Shown: positions 8,448-17,261, numbered from the stretch's first letter. The stretch: 64,000 nucleotides of DNA from Desulfosporosinus sp. Tol-M (GCA_000770645.1 JQID01000039.1:1-64000), one strand, 5' to 3'. Program-made: numbers and translations. Notes: generated from the sequence alone by a model not told the origin.

Positions 8448-8906
8448 ATGACAAGGGTTGATTTTATAAAAATAGCCTCTGAAAAATTAAAACTCATCCG
8501 CATTGAAAGTGACTATACACAGGATAAAATGGCTGAAATACTGGGTATATCCAAGAAGACTCTGGTTCAGATTGAAAAAGGCCGGTCTACCCTTGGCTGG
8601 GCAGGTGCCGTATCTTTGTGTACAGTTTTTAGGAATAGTGAGGTCCTGGAGCTGACCTTTGGAGGAGATCCTCAAGATATTATACTTTCTTTAGCCTTTA
8701 CCGATTATGAAAGTAACGAAAAAACTCTGGGGGGAAAAGTATGGTGGATAAATATTAAGTCAACTGATGAATTTAGAATCCAGCAGAATATAATTTCCGA
8801 ACACTATCGGATTCTAGATGATCAGGATAGAAGAATTTGTTCTTCCTTTGATTATGAATATATCAAAAAGAGACTGCAGGAGCTTTCAGAAGATTGTGGG
8901 GTTTAA
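8448..8906 (+). CDS. XRE-family helix-turn-helix transcriptional regulator
   Basis: A 152-residue protein with a Cro/C1-type HTH at residues 10-65 (SDYTQDKMAEILGISKKTLV, QIEKGRSTLGW). The C-terminal 80 residues are of unknown fold and may sense a ligand. The ATG at 8448 fits the ribosome site AGGAGGGGGG; a longer in-frame reading from 8322 would run through the terminator and promoter and is rejected. It ends 4 nt before the GTG of the prenyltransferase gene, so it is probably first in the biosynthetic operon and its local regulator, with an operator candidate over its -10 box. Confidence 0.8.
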   Translation: MTRVDFIKIASEKLKLIRIESDYTQDKMAEILGISKKTLVQIEKGRSTLGWAGAVSLCTVFRNSEVLELTFGGDPQDIILSLAFTDYESNEKTLGGKVWWINIKSTDEFRIQQNIISEHYRILDDQDRRICSSFDYEYIKKRLQELSEDCGV

Positions 8907-8910
8907 TGAA

Positions 8911-9891
8911 GTGCTGAAATTTATTAAGGCTTATCTCAAATCAATGAGGCTTTATTACGCTTTTGTAACAGGGATTGCAGGTTGGATGGGGATGGCATTT
9001 TACGAATACATTGCCAAATCTCCCTTTCAGACAGTTGAACTGGTTCCAACAACAGAAAAAAAAGCGTTAGTACTGATCATGCTTTTTCTCAGTTGGGGTA
9101 TTAACCAGATTATTAATGACTACCTGGGCTTGCAAGAGGACAGGATCAACGCTCCGCACCGGCCCATGGTTACCGGTGAACTGGATCCCGGAAAAGCCCT
9201 CGCTTTAACGGGAGTCCTGCTGACCATGACGTTACTGATTACATACACATATCTGGAACCAATTGCCCTTATTCCCATAATCCTGGGAATCGTTTTTAAC
9301 ATTTTATATGAATACGCCAAGGGTTACGGTATTCTTGGAAATATTGTCTTTGGGCTGATGATTTCCATGTGTACTGCCTTCGGGTTTCTGGCAGCGGGTC
9401 CAACAGTGCCCCCCTATTTTACGTCCAGCCGGGTTTCGGTACTGATCCTGGTAGCCGTAATGAACGGTCTGATGACTTTTTATACATATTTTAAAGACTA
9501 TGAAGGGGATAAGGCCGCAAATAAACGAACGATCATAGTCTTGCTGGGGATTGAAAAATCCCGCTATCTTGCGGCGCTCACCGCTTTTTTCCCTGCGGGG
9601 ATCTTTGCGCTGCTTTATTTAAATCATTTTATTGAAGCCAGGGTTAACACTATGTTCCTCATCCTCGCCGGATTAACAGTTTTTCTAGAATTGTGGACGG
9701 GATATCTTTACTTTAAAAACCCCCGGGGCGAGAGAACTTATTATTCTCTGGTGGCTAATTTTCGGGCCTGTATCTGCGGCCAGGCAACCCTCATCGCTTT
9801 ATTCAATACCGAACTGGCAATGATTCTTTTTTTAGTATCCTATATGTTTGTCGGATTCTTATTTGACCTGCACACCGATCCACAAGCATAA
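8911..9891 (+). CDS. UbiA-family prenyltransferase
   Basis: A 326-residue integral membrane protein with about 8-9 hydrophobic helices. Both Asp-rich motifs of the family are recognisable: NDYLGLQEDRINAPHRP near residue 70, a variant NDxxDxxxD, and KDYEGDKAANKRT near 197. UbiA enzymes transfer a polyprenyl group from its diphosphate to an aromatic or lipid acceptor. The first motif has Gly where the third Asp/Asn is usual, but the second set is intact. GTG 8911 gives the family-like start MLKFIKAYLKSMRLYYAFVTG; the ribosome site is weak, suggesting coupling to the XRE gene. The acceptor is unknown; context suggests a lipid or amino-ketone made by the downstream genes. Confidence 0.8.
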   Translation: MLKFIKAYLKSMRLYYAFVTGIAGWMGMAFYEYIAKSPFQTVELVPTTEKKALVLIMLFLSWGINQIINDYLGLQEDRINAPHRPMVTGELDPGKALALTGVLLTMTLLITYTYLEPIALIPIILGIVFNILYEYAKGYGILGNIVFGLMISMCTAFGFLAAGPTVPPYFTSSRVSVLILVAVMNGLMTFYTYFKDYEGDKAANKRTIIVLLGIEKSRYLAALTAFFPAGIFALLYLNHFIEARVNTMFLILAGLTVFLELWTGYLYFKNPRGERTYYSLVANFRACICGQATLIALFNTELAMILFLVSYMFVGFLFDLHTDPQA

Positions 9892-9962
9892 AGGAAGAGT
9901 TGCTTCAGTTGGAGTTCAGTTGAACTTATCCAAGGGCTGAGCGCATATTTGAAACTTGAAAT

Positions 9963-10193
9963 TACTCCGAACTTCGGACTCCGAACTTCGGACCTCGCAC
10001 TTCGGACTTCGCACTCCGAACTTCGGACCCCGCACTTCGGACTTCGCACTTCGCACTTCGGACTTAGGACTTCGCACTTAGGACTTCGCATTTCGGATTT
10101 CGTACTTCGGACTTCGCACTTCGGACTTCGCACCTCGGGCTTCGGACTTCGGACTTCGGACTTCGAACCTCGAACCTCGCATTTCGTACCTCG
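9963..10193 (+). repeat. Heptanucleotide tandem repeat, 33 units of NACTTCG
   Basis: Thirty-three head-to-tail 7-bp units with consensus (G/C/A/T)ACTTCG fill 231 bp between the prenyltransferase gene and the OYE gene, with sporadic variants such as ACCTCG, ATTTCG, ACTTAG. Being free of stops in some frames, it gives spurious ORFs on both strands (heptapeptide LRTSDFG-like on plus). No ribosome site or protein family supports translation. It ends 15 nt before the next start codon, so it forms the leader of that gene. Confidence 0.95.
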
Positions 10194-10208
10194 AATTGGA
10201 GGGTTGTT

Positions 10209-11417
10209 ATGAAATTATTTGAACCAGCATTGATAGGTTCCTGCCGGTTGAAAAACAGGATTATCCGCTCGGCAACCTTCGAGGGAATGGCTGATCAGCA
10301 GGGTCATCCGCTACAAGAATATCGACTTTTGTATAAAGAATTAGCATCAGGAAGCGTGGGAGGGATAATTACAGGCTTTGTGTATATCTCTCCGGATGGA
10401 AGAGCGATGCATCCGGGTCAGGTCGGCATAGATCGTCAGGAAATGGTTGAATATCTTTTGCCAGTAACTGATGAGGTCCACAAATACGACTGTAAGATTT
10501 TTATGCAGTTGGCCCACACCGGAAGACAGACTAGGAAAAAGGAAACAGGACAGGATATCTGGGGGGTGTCCAAGAAAAAATCCTTATATTTTGGGGGTTC
10601 TCCACGGGTGCTGTCGACAGAACAGGTGTATTTACTAATCAAGCGGTTTGCAGAAGCAGCGAGCTATGCTCAAGCAGCCGGATTTGACGGTGTGCAGGTT
10701 CATGCTGCACATGGCTACCTTATCCACCAGTTTCTGCTGCCGACTATCAACAGGAGAAACGATGAGTTTGGCATTGATGCTAAGAGCAGGATAGGCACGA
10801 GATTCTTAGGTCTGGTTATCGATCAGATCAGGAAGAAGTGTGGACAGGATTTTGCCCTACTGGTCAAGGCAAGCGGGAGTGATGACTATTTTACCAGATT
10901 TACCACCGAGCAATTTGTCAGCCTTATACAATTCCTTGATGTCCAAAAAGTTGATGGCATAGAAATCAGTTATGGGACGATGGATAATGCCCTGAATATC
11001 TTTCGTGGAGAGATACCCCATAAAGTGGTTATAAAGCATAACCCTGTATTCAAAGCCAACAACGGGATTACTAAAATGCTTTATAATGCCCTGATCTACT
11101 GCTTAATGAGGAGAAAACTAAAACCTTTTACACCTGCTTATAATCTTAAGTATGCGGAACTAGCTAAATCATTAACCGGCATTCCGATCATTAGTGTCGG
11201 TGGTTTCCGGAAGGGAGAAGAAATGAGGAGGTGTTTAGAAAATGGCGTAATTGATTTTATCAGTATGTGCAGACCCTTTATTTGTGAACCGGACCTGGCA
11301 GAAAAGCTTGAGCATGACAGGAACTATTCTGCCAAATGTATAAATTGCAATATTTGTGCCATTATGTGTGATTCCGACCAACCCACACGGTGTTATAGAA
11401 ATGATTTTGATTTGTAG
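10209..11417 (+). CDS. NADH:flavin oxidoreductase (OYE/FadH-like) of the biosynthetic operon
   Basis: A 402-residue FMN TIM-barrel enzyme of the same family as the gene at 3472. It has LKNRIIRSATFEGMADQQG at the start, the active-site HAAHGYLIHQFLLPTINRR near residues 168-186, and VGGFRKGEEMRR in the phosphate region. The C-terminus has a Cys cluster CINCNICAIMC followed by Cys seven residues later, consistent with 4Fe-4S binding as in dienoyl-CoA reductase; the pyridine-nucleotide half is absent. GGAGG lies 6 nt from the ATG. It probably reduces a C=C bond in an acyl or prenyl chain of the pathway product. About 25 extra residues (KHNPVFKANNGITKMLYNAL) precede the last strands. Confidence 0.82.
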   Translation: MKLFEPALIGSCRLKNRIIRSATFEGMADQQGHPLQEYRLLYKELASGSVGGIITGFVYISPDGRAMHPGQVGIDRQEMVEYLLPVTDEVHKYDCKIFMQLAHTGRQTRKKETGQDIWGVSKKKSLYFGGSPRVLSTEQVYLLIKRFAEAASYAQAAGFDGVQVHAAHGYLIHQFLLPTINRRNDEFGIDAKSRIGTRFLGLVIDQIRKKCGQDFALLVKASGSDDYFTRFTTEQFVSLIQFLDVQKVDGIEISYGTMDNALNIFRGEIPHKVVIKHNPVFKANNGITKMLYNALIYCLMRRKLKPFTPAYNLKYAELAKSLTGIPIISVGGFRKGEEMRRCLENGVIDFISMCRPFICEPDLAEKLEHDRNYSAKCINCNICAIMCDSDQPTRCYRNDFDL

Positions 11418-11435
11418 AAGAAAGGCGTGAACAAA

Positions 11436-11687
11436 ATGGAAAATCGCGTAATTTTAACCTTGAAGCATGTTATCAGCAACAAAACATCTAAGAAAATAAC
11501 CCTGGAGAGCCGTTTGCGTGAAGACTTAAATGTGGATTCAATAGACTTCCTGATGATTATTGGGGACCTGGAGGATGAATTTTCTATCACGATTGATGAA
11601 GATGAATTTCTCGATGTAGTTACCGTCAATGATATTGTTGAAAAACTAAAAGCCAGGGGTTTAACCAAGAGAATAGTATGGTTCTGA
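11436..11687 (+). CDS. Acyl carrier protein
   Basis: An 83-residue ACP with the phosphopantetheine site DLNVDSIDFLMI; Ser35 is the attachment residue. Acidic helices II and III (GDLEDEFSITIDEDEF, VTVNDIVEKL) are typical. ATG 11436 is chosen over the GTG at 11427 by spacing from AAAGGCG. The gene overlaps the oxoamine synthase gene by 10 bp, a link seen also in bacterial sphingolipid clusters, where a dedicated ACP supplies the acyl group. It is probably a pathway-specific carrier and not the fatty-acid-synthesis ACP, whose motif is usually GADSLD. Confidence 0.9.
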   Translation: MENRVILTLKHVISNKTSKKITLESRLREDLNVDSIDFLMIIGDLEDEFSITIDEDEFLDVVTVNDIVEKLKARGLTKRIVWF

Positions 11688-12853
11688 GAGATTTCTATAG
11701 CCGGTTTAGCTTGGATGAGAGCCTTGCCGAGGTTGTGGGCCATAACCCCTATTACCAAATAATCGATTCCGGATTGGATGGTAAAATACTGGTGAACGGA
11801 CATGAGATAATTGACCTGGCCTCCAACAACTATCTGGGCTTAGCTGCAGACGGCAGGGTGAAAGGGGCTGCTGTGGGGGCTGTCCACAAGTATGGGGTAT
11901 CTCTCTGCGGCACGCCCATCGCCACAGGATACATCGATTTGTACCAAAGACTGGCGGAAAAGTTATCCGGTTTTGTCGGGCTGGAGGAGACCATCATCCT
12001 CCCTTCGTGTTACCAGGCTAATAATGGCTTATTTAGTTCCATTGCCGGTCCCCAAGACCTGATTGTAGTTGACCGGTTTGCCCATTCTTCCTTGATCCAG
12101 GGAATTAAATCCGCCGCATGTAAAATCCGGCCCTTTCTGCATAATAATCTGGAGCATCTGGAAGGGATTCTACAGCGTTCCACGGGATACCGGCAGGTCT
12201 TTGTCGTGACCGAGTCTGTGTTTTCGACGGAGGGCAGTATTGCCCCTTTTAAGGAAATCGTGCAATTGTGTGAGAACTATCAGGCTATGCCGGTGATCGA
12301 TGATTCTCACGGTATTGGAGTGCTGGGGAAATCGGGCCAGGGAATCCTTGAGGAGCAGGGAATCCAAGGATACCGGGGGATTTATACGGCGTCCTTAGGA
12401 AAGGCAATGGCCAACTCCGGCGGGATGATCAGCGGAGAAAAAGGGCTGATAGACTATCTTAAATATTACTGCTCGCACCTGGTTTATTCTACAGCCTTAA
12501 CCCCTGCAGTTCTGGCGGGTATCGGGGCAGTTCTGGATATTATTCAATCTGAATTCGAGGTGATTAAGGGTAGGCTGGTAACCTATCAACAGGAAATATA
12601 TAAAAGCCTTGTTGAGGGGGGATTTACTGTGGTACCAGGTGCGGCTCCTATTAATTCCATTCAATCCGGAAGTAAAGAAGCTACGTTTATCCTTGCCAAA
12701 AAGCTTTATGAAAAGGGGATTCTTTCCACTCCTTTTATTGAACCCTCTGTTCCAATAGGTGAAGGACGGGTTAGGCTGATTGCCGGAGCCAATCTCACCC
12801 AGGATACGGTTGCAGAAGCTGTGGAAATAATTAAAAGGATTGGACGCCCATGA
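11678..12853 (+). CDS. Alpha-oxoamine synthase family PLP enzyme (serine palmitoyltransferase/AONS/KBL-like)
   Basis: A 391-residue fold-type I PLP enzyme. Family marks: LASNNYLGLAADGRVK, GTPIATGYIDLYQRLAEKLS, the PLP-ring Asp/His segment VIDDSHGIGVLG, and the Schiff-base Lys242 in TASLGKAMANSGG. The family condenses an amino acid with an acyl thioester and releases CO2, giving an alpha-amino ketone. BioF, KBL and SPT cannot be told apart by eye, but the adjacent ACP, ketosynthase, SDR and lipid kinase, and the lack of other bio genes, favour a lipid-like product (SPT type). ATG 11678 overlaps the ACP end; translation is probably coupled. Confidence 0.85.
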   Translation: MVLRDFYSRFSLDESLAEVVGHNPYYQIIDSGLDGKILVNGHEIIDLASNNYLGLAADGRVKGAAVGAVHKYGVSLCGTPIATGYIDLYQRLAEKLSGFVGLEETIILPSCYQANNGLFSSIAGPQDLIVVDRFAHSSLIQGIKSAACKIRPFLHNNLEHLEGILQRSTGYRQVFVVTESVFSTEGSIAPFKEIVQLCENYQAMPVIDDSHGIGVLGKSGQGILEEQGIQGYRGIYTASLGKAMANSGGMISGEKGLIDYLKYYCSHLVYSTALTPAVLAGIGAVLDIIQSEFEVIKGRLVTYQQEIYKSLVEGGFTVVPGAAPINSIQSGSKEATFILAKKLYEKGILSTPFIEPSVPIGEGRVRLIAGANLTQDTVAEAVEIIKRIGRP

Positions 12854-13827
12854 GATATTTCTTAATAATGAATCCCGGTTCCGGAGGGGGAAGCAGGGAC
12901 AAGGTTAAGAAAATCCTGGCCATTTTTCATAAAAATAGGCTTGAGTTTGACTATAAGTTGACAGACACCATGGAAGATGCCTATACCCTATCCGTCGAGG
13001 GAAATATTAAGGGCTATGATACAATAGTCGCTGTGGGGGGAGACGGAACGATTAACAGGGTCATCAACGGATTTTATGACCCCTTGGGCAGTAGGATTTC
13101 CAGTTCCAAGTTGGGTGTAATTCATACCGGTACCAGCCCTGATTTATGCAAGAGCTATAATGTACCTCTGGACATCGAGCAGGCTCTGAAGACGGTTCTT
13201 GCTGGAAAGAGTGGGAAAATTCCCCTAGGAAAAATAACCTATACCAGTGTTTATGACAAGGGGTTGGATGGTCTGCCACTAAGTATGGAAAACGAACATA
13301 TACAAACCAGCTATTTTGCCTGTTGTGCCAATATCGGTCTGGGGGCCTCCGTGGCCAGAAATGCGAACAGCGGGATCAGAAACTATATCGGGGATTTCGC
13401 GGGGACGTTTGTCTCCCTGATTATAACTCTGCTAAAGTATCAACCCGGTAACTACTCCGTTAGTTTTGACGGACAGAAACAGGTTCTCGGAAATGTTTAC
13501 AATATCGCCGTGGGAAAGACAACTTACATAGCCTCGGGAATTAAGGTAAAAAACCAGTTAACTCCCGGAGACAGCCGTTTTTATACCCTGATAATCAAGG
13601 ATCTGGGGTTTGCTGATTGGGCCGGTGTCCTGAGAAAAATATACAGCGGGAAGCGGTTTTCTAATAATAAGACGATGTCCCTGCAATATGCTTCATCGAT
13701 AGAAGTGTACGGCAATAGGAGAAATCCGGAATTGGAGTTTGATGGTGATCCCAGAGGATTTCTTCCTTGTGTGATTGAAACCGCCCGGGACCACTTAGAC
13801 CTGATCTGTGAGGTTCAGGATGAGTAA
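12850..13827 (+). CDS. Diacylglycerol kinase catalytic-domain lipid kinase
   Basis: A 325-residue ATP-dependent lipid kinase of the DagK/YegS/sphingosine kinase superfamily. It starts with the nucleotide-site segment IMNPGSGGGSRDK and has the invariant GGDGTINRVING near residues 62-72, HTGTSPDLCKSY (variant of GTxND), and ends in FDGDPRGFLPC. It should phosphorylate a lipid hydroxyl at the membrane surface. Start overlaps the previous stop by 4 bp (ATGA). In this context a sphingoid- or prenol-type acceptor made by the operon is more likely than bulk diacylglycerol; this is inference. Confidence 0.85.
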   Translation: MRYFLIMNPGSGGGSRDKVKKILAIFHKNRLEFDYKLTDTMEDAYTLSVEGNIKGYDTIVAVGGDGTINRVINGFYDPLGSRISSSKLGVIHTGTSPDLCKSYNVPLDIEQALKTVLAGKSGKIPLGKITYTSVYDKGLDGLPLSMENEHIQTSYFACCANIGLGASVARNANSGIRNYIGDFAGTFVSLIITLLKYQPGNYSVSFDGQKQVLGNVYNIAVGKTTYIASGIKVKNQLTPGDSRFYTLIIKDLGFADWAGVLRKIYSGKRFSNNKTMSLQYASSIEVYGNRRNPELEFDGDPRGFLPCVIETARDHLDLICEVQDE

Positions 13828-14887
13828 AGAACATGAAATGATTGAGGTTATCCATAAGCATCTGCCCAGAAGTGCCGGTCAGCTGAATAAGCTTTTTGAA
13901 GCCGACTCGGAAATAGTCGATTTTCATGGCAAAAGTCTGCTCTACAATCTGGACGAGTTTTCGGAAGAAGACCTCTTGCGGGATGAGGACCCCTATGTTC
14001 TAGGCTGGAATATGGCAGTAGGCAGTATCAGCGACATCCTGGCCTCGGGGGGAAAACCTAAGTATTATGCTCACAGTCTGGTTATGCAAGATTCCTGGAC
14101 GAAGGACTATGTTGAAAAATTGTCTCTTGGAATTGCAGAGGTCCTAAAAGAAGCGGGGGCAGCTTTTATTGGCGGGGATTTTGGAACTTCCAAAAGCTGG
14201 CGTTATACAGGTTCGGTCATCGGGGATCTGGAGGGACCGCCCATGTTAAGGAGTGGGGCAAAGATTGGCGACGGTATTTTTATTACCGGCCCAATCGGCA
14301 GCGGCAATGTTCAAGCCGCCTTAGTTCTCTACGCCGAAAACCCATTAGTCAAATATTTAACGGGGAGTTGGAAAAATTATTTCCAGCTGAGAAGCAAAGA
14401 GGCAGAGGTAATAAAACAACACAGCTGCTGCTGCATCGATACCAGTGATGGAGTATTTAATGCTCTCAGCGCTATTTCTGAGATGAGCAGGATAGGTTTT
14501 GTCGTGGGCAGCCTGCCCTATGTGAAAAGTGGGTTATTACTGGCCAAAGCCCTTAACGTACCCAAAGAAATGCTGTTCTTAGGGGAATGCGGGGAGTATG
14601 AATTGCTTTTTACCCTAAGTAAAGAGGCTGAAGAAGAGTTTATAAATGAAGTCCGGGAGAAGAAGCTGAAGTTTTATAAAATTGGTGAAGTAATAGAACA
14701 GGGAAGTAAAGTGCTTAGGAACGGGGGCAGGGAAATTAACTTGGTAACCTACGATCTATGCGCCAGGGATTTCCCAGAGCCCAAAGCATATTTGCGAGCT
14801 GTGGTAAATTTTTTTAAGGGAGGGCAATGTGAAACGAAGAGTTGTTATTACCGGGCTAGGACCGGCCACAGCCATAGGGATTGGTAA
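13820..14887 (+). CDS. ThiL/PurM-like ATP-dependent protein (AIR synthase-related)
   Basis: A 355-residue member of the PurM/ThiL/HypE/SelD superfamily. It has the Asp-rich segment DEDPYVLGWNMAVGSISDIL near residue 60, the Gly-rich FIGGDFGTS, GAKIGDGIFITGPIGSG and a second Asp site IDTSDGVFNALS, in the order of thiamine-monophosphate kinase. No other thi gene is near, so it may act on a different phosphate ester or acyl-phosphate. ATG 13820 overlaps the kinase stop by 8 bp. Oddity: the frame runs 59 bp into the next gene, giving a tail (CETKSCYYRARTGH) that reads over the ketosynthase start and is unlike the family. Confidence 0.72.
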   Translation: MSKEHEMIEVIHKHLPRSAGQLNKLFEADSEIVDFHGKSLLYNLDEFSEEDLLRDEDPYVLGWNMAVGSISDILASGGKPKYYAHSLVMQDSWTKDYVEKLSLGIAEVLKEAGAAFIGGDFGTSKSWRYTGSVIGDLEGPPMLRSGAKIGDGIFITGPIGSGNVQAALVLYAENPLVKYLTGSWKNYFQLRSKEAEVIKQHSCCCIDTSDGVFNALSAISEMSRIGFVVGSLPYVKSGLLLAKALNVPKEMLFLGECGEYELLFTLSKEAEEEFINEVREKKLKFYKIGEVIEQGSKVLRNGGREINLVTYDLCARDFPEPKAYLRAVVNFFKGGQCETKSCYYRARTGHSHRDW

Positions 14888-16223
14888 AAAGGATTTCTCC
14901 GCAGGCCTTTATGGTTTAAAACCGTGCATAGCAGAGATACCGAGCAGTTATGAACATAATTATAAGTTCAAATCCCGCTATTTCGTACCCAAGCCGGAAT
15001 TTACCTTGACCGACATAGGAATCCATAAATCAGTTGAAGGGATGATGGAAGAATCCTCGCGACTCTCGGTATTATGCACGAAGCTGGCTTTGGAGGATGC
15101 GGGGTTTCAGATTAGTAATACTGAAAAATACCTGCAGGTTGAGGGCCTGGAAAACTGCGGCATTATAATCGGTACTGGCATGAGCAGCCTGCAGACAGCG
15201 CTGGAATCCTACGCCGCTCATATTGCCGGGACGGACAAATCGGCGGCTGAGTCTGACTGTAGATCCGGATCTAATCTTAATTCTAATTCCAATCCTAATT
15301 CTAATTCTAATTCCAATCCTAATCCTAATCCTAATCCTAATCTCAATCCTAATCTCAATCCCAATCCTAACCCTAATAAACCTCATTTCAACAGAATGGT
15401 AATTCCTAAGCTGATGACCAATGCGCCGGCAGCTTGGATATCGATACTTTTCGGCCTTAAAGGGTTCAGTTATACTCTCAATACTGCTTGTGCCTCGGGA
15501 AGCTATGCCATTGGAGAGGCCTACGAAACTATTCTATCCGGCAGATGTGATGTGATCCTGGCGGGTGGAGTTGAAGTCCTGGCAGAAAAGCATGGGGCGA
15601 TTATGAGAGGGTTTGACATGCTGTCTGCCCTTACCAGGGCAAAGGACGGAAGACCCCTGCCTTTTTCCCGGCAGAGAAGCGGGTTTTTATTCAATGAAGG
15701 CGCCGGTTGTGTTTTGGTCCTGGAAGAGCTGGCAAGGGCTCGGAAAAGGGGGGCCGGCATTTATGCGGAGATTGTTGGGTATGAAGCTTGCAGCGATGCT
15801 TACAGCATTGTCCAGATGGATCCTTCCGGGGACAGTATCACCAGTCTGTTTCAGAAGATCACTGGTGGGATCAAAGTGGACTATCTCAATGCCCATGGTA
15901 CGGCGACAATTGCCAATGATGACATTGAGGCCAAAGTAATCCAATGGATCTTTGGGGCTGCCGGTGCTCAACCGTATATCAATTCCACCAAAGGTATTCT
16001 TGGGCACAGCATTGGCGCCAGCGGTGCGATTGAGGTTGCTGTAGTAGCCCTTTCAATAAAAAAATCCAGAATCCATGGGAACATCACGACCGATCCATTG
16101 GAGAATCTGAATCTGCCCCTGGAGACCCTGACGGCTCCAATTGACTATGCTTTATCCGCTTCCTACGGCTTTGGGGGGCATAATGCCTTGATCCTGCTGA
16201 AGAGGTATGAGGACCATGAATAA
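14829..16223 (+). CDS. Beta-ketoacyl-ACP synthase (FabF/KAS II-like) with internal Asn-rich repeat
   Basis: A 464-residue thiolase-fold condensing enzyme. Catalytic Cys221 (NTACASGSYAIG), His356 (NAHGTAT) and His393 (GILGHSIGASG) are all in place, so decarboxylative Claisen condensation is expected. Start GTG 14829 (KRRVVITGLGPATAIG) has GGGAGGG upstream. Normal FabF is about 412 residues; about 35 extra residues are a low-complexity run of NP, NS and NL dipeptides (residues 149-183) inserted in the loop before the catalytic Cys. It may extend the acyl chain loaded on the operon ACP or make a dedicated ketide. It overlaps genes on both sides. Confidence 0.88.
   Translation: MKRRVVITGLGPATAIGIGKKDFSAGLYGLKPCIAEIPSSYEHNYKFKSRYFVPKPEFTLTDIGIHKSVEGMMEESSRLSVLCTKLALEDAGFQISNTEKYLQVEGLENCGIIIGTGMSSLQTALESYAAHIAGTDKSAAESDCRSGSNLNSNSNPNSNSNSNPNPNPNPNLNPNLNPNPNPNKPHFNRMVIPKLMTNAPAAWISILFGLKGFSYTLNTACASGSYAIGEAYETILSGRCDVILAGGVEVLAEKHGAIMRGFDMLSALTRAKDGRPLPFSRQRSGFLFNEGAGCVLVLEELARARKRGAGIYAEIVGYEACSDAYSIVQMDPSGDSITSLFQKITGGIKVDYLNAHGTATIANDDIEAKVIQWIFGAAGAQPYINSTKGILGHSIGASGAIEVAVVALSIKKSRIHGNITTDPLENLNLPLETLTAPIDYALSASYGFGGHNALILLKRYEDHE
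15273..15374 (+). repeat. In-frame hexanucleotide repeat inside the ketosynthase gene, 17 units
   Basis: Seventeen 6-bp units of the form AAT + (CCT/TCT/CTC variants) code for Asn-Pro, Asn-Ser and Asn-Leu dipeptides. Unit length keeps the frame whatever the copy number. A comparable Asn-rich hexanucleotide run is found at the start of cbiG at the right edge of the window. Confidence 0.95.
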
Positions 16224-17247
16224 GGTCATGATTACGGGAGCGACAGGATTTATTGGCAGCCATATTACCAGGGCTTTCTGTGCAAACCAGGTCAGGGTTG
16301 GTTGTCTAGTCAGAAAATCCAGCAGCCTTGCCAACCTTGAGGACCTGCCGGTAGAGTATAGAACCGGTGATATCAGGAACACCGGGGACTTGACCGGGGC
16401 TTTCACCGGCTATGACTGGGTTATTCATAATGCCGCCAAAGTATCCGACTGGGGGGATTATGAAGAGTTTTATCAGACGAATGTAACAGGCACAGGCAAT
16501 GTACTGACTGCCTGTGTTCAAACGGGGATTAAAAACATCCTTCTAACAGGGTCCAATTCCGTTTACGGAGAAGAGAACAATTCTACCGTAAAGAACGAAA
16601 ATTCACCCTATAATGCTCATTACCGGTACTTCGGAGACGGTCTTTTCCCCTGCAAGTTGAATTACTATCGTGATACCAAAGCCCTGGCCAAAAAAGAGGC
16701 CCTAACCATTGCCGCAACGCATGATTTGAACCTGACTATTTTGGAGCCTGTTTGGGTTTATGGTGAGGGGGAATTGAACGGAGGATTTTATGAATACCTC
16801 AAGACTGTCAAGGCGGGAATTCCCTATGTGCCGGGAGCTAAGCATAACAAATTTCATGTTATCTATGCCGGAGACCTTGCCAGGGCTTACGTCCTGGCTT
16901 ATACAAAACAGCTGGCAGGTCTTAACTGTATACTAATCGGTAATGAACAGGTTGAAAGCATGGACAAAATTTATGGATTGTTATGTTCTGAAGCAGGATT
17001 AAGAAAGCCGGGGAATCTCCCCAAGGTTCTGATCTATCCCATCGCCTTGCTCATGGAACTCTTTTACACTCTGGTTAATTCTTACAGACCTCCGATTCTG
17101 ACCCGGGGAAGGGTAAACATGTTCTATGACAATCTGGAATTTTCAGTGGAGAAGGCCAGGCAAATTCTCGGGTTCGGAAACTCCATCAGTCTGGAGGAAG
17201 GTATCAAACGAACTGTCTTATGGTATCAAGAACAAGGTCTTATTTGA
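16216..17247 (+). CDS. NAD(P)-dependent extended SDR (epimerase/3-beta-HSD-like)
   Basis: A 343-residue Rossmann protein with GATGFIGSHI at residues 7-16, VIHNAAKVSDWGDYE, the Ser of TGSNSVYG and the catalytic Tyr151-x3-Lys155 (YRDTK). It resembles the 3-beta-hydroxysteroid dehydrogenase/dihydroflavonol reductase branch, which includes CerR, the reductase of the 3-oxo group in bacterial sphingolipid synthesis, and OleD. Reduction of the beta-keto amine or keto-acyl product of the operon is a reasonable role, not proven. ATG 16216 is chosen because GAGG lies 4 nt upstream; it overlaps the ketosynthase stop by 8 bp. Confidence 0.82.
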   Translation: MNKVMITGATGFIGSHITRAFCANQVRVGCLVRKSSSLANLEDLPVEYRTGDIRNTGDLTGAFTGYDWVIHNAAKVSDWGDYEEFYQTNVTGTGNVLTACVQTGIKNILLTGSNSVYGEENNSTVKNENSPYNAHYRYFGDGLFPCKLNYYRDTKALAKKEALTIAATHDLNLTILEPVWVYGEGELNGGFYEYLKTVKAGIPYVPGAKHNKFHVIYAGDLARAYVLAYTKQLAGLNCILIGNEQVESMDKIYGLLCSEAGLRKPGNLPKVLIYPIALLMELFYTLVNSYRPPILTRGRVNMFYDNLEFSVEKARQILGFGNSISLEEGIKRTVLWYQEQGLI

Positions 17248-17261
17248 AAGAGGGTTGCCAG

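Noticed and set aside
9963-10193. CRISPR array
   Set aside because: The array is a contiguous 7-bp tandem repeat without spacers; no cas genes in the window.
9840-10212. Two opposite ORFs (97 and 87 codons) of repeated RTSDFG / RSPKCEV type
   Set aside because: They are readings of the heptanucleotide array; no ribosome site, no domain, and both strands are equally open because the unit lacks stops.
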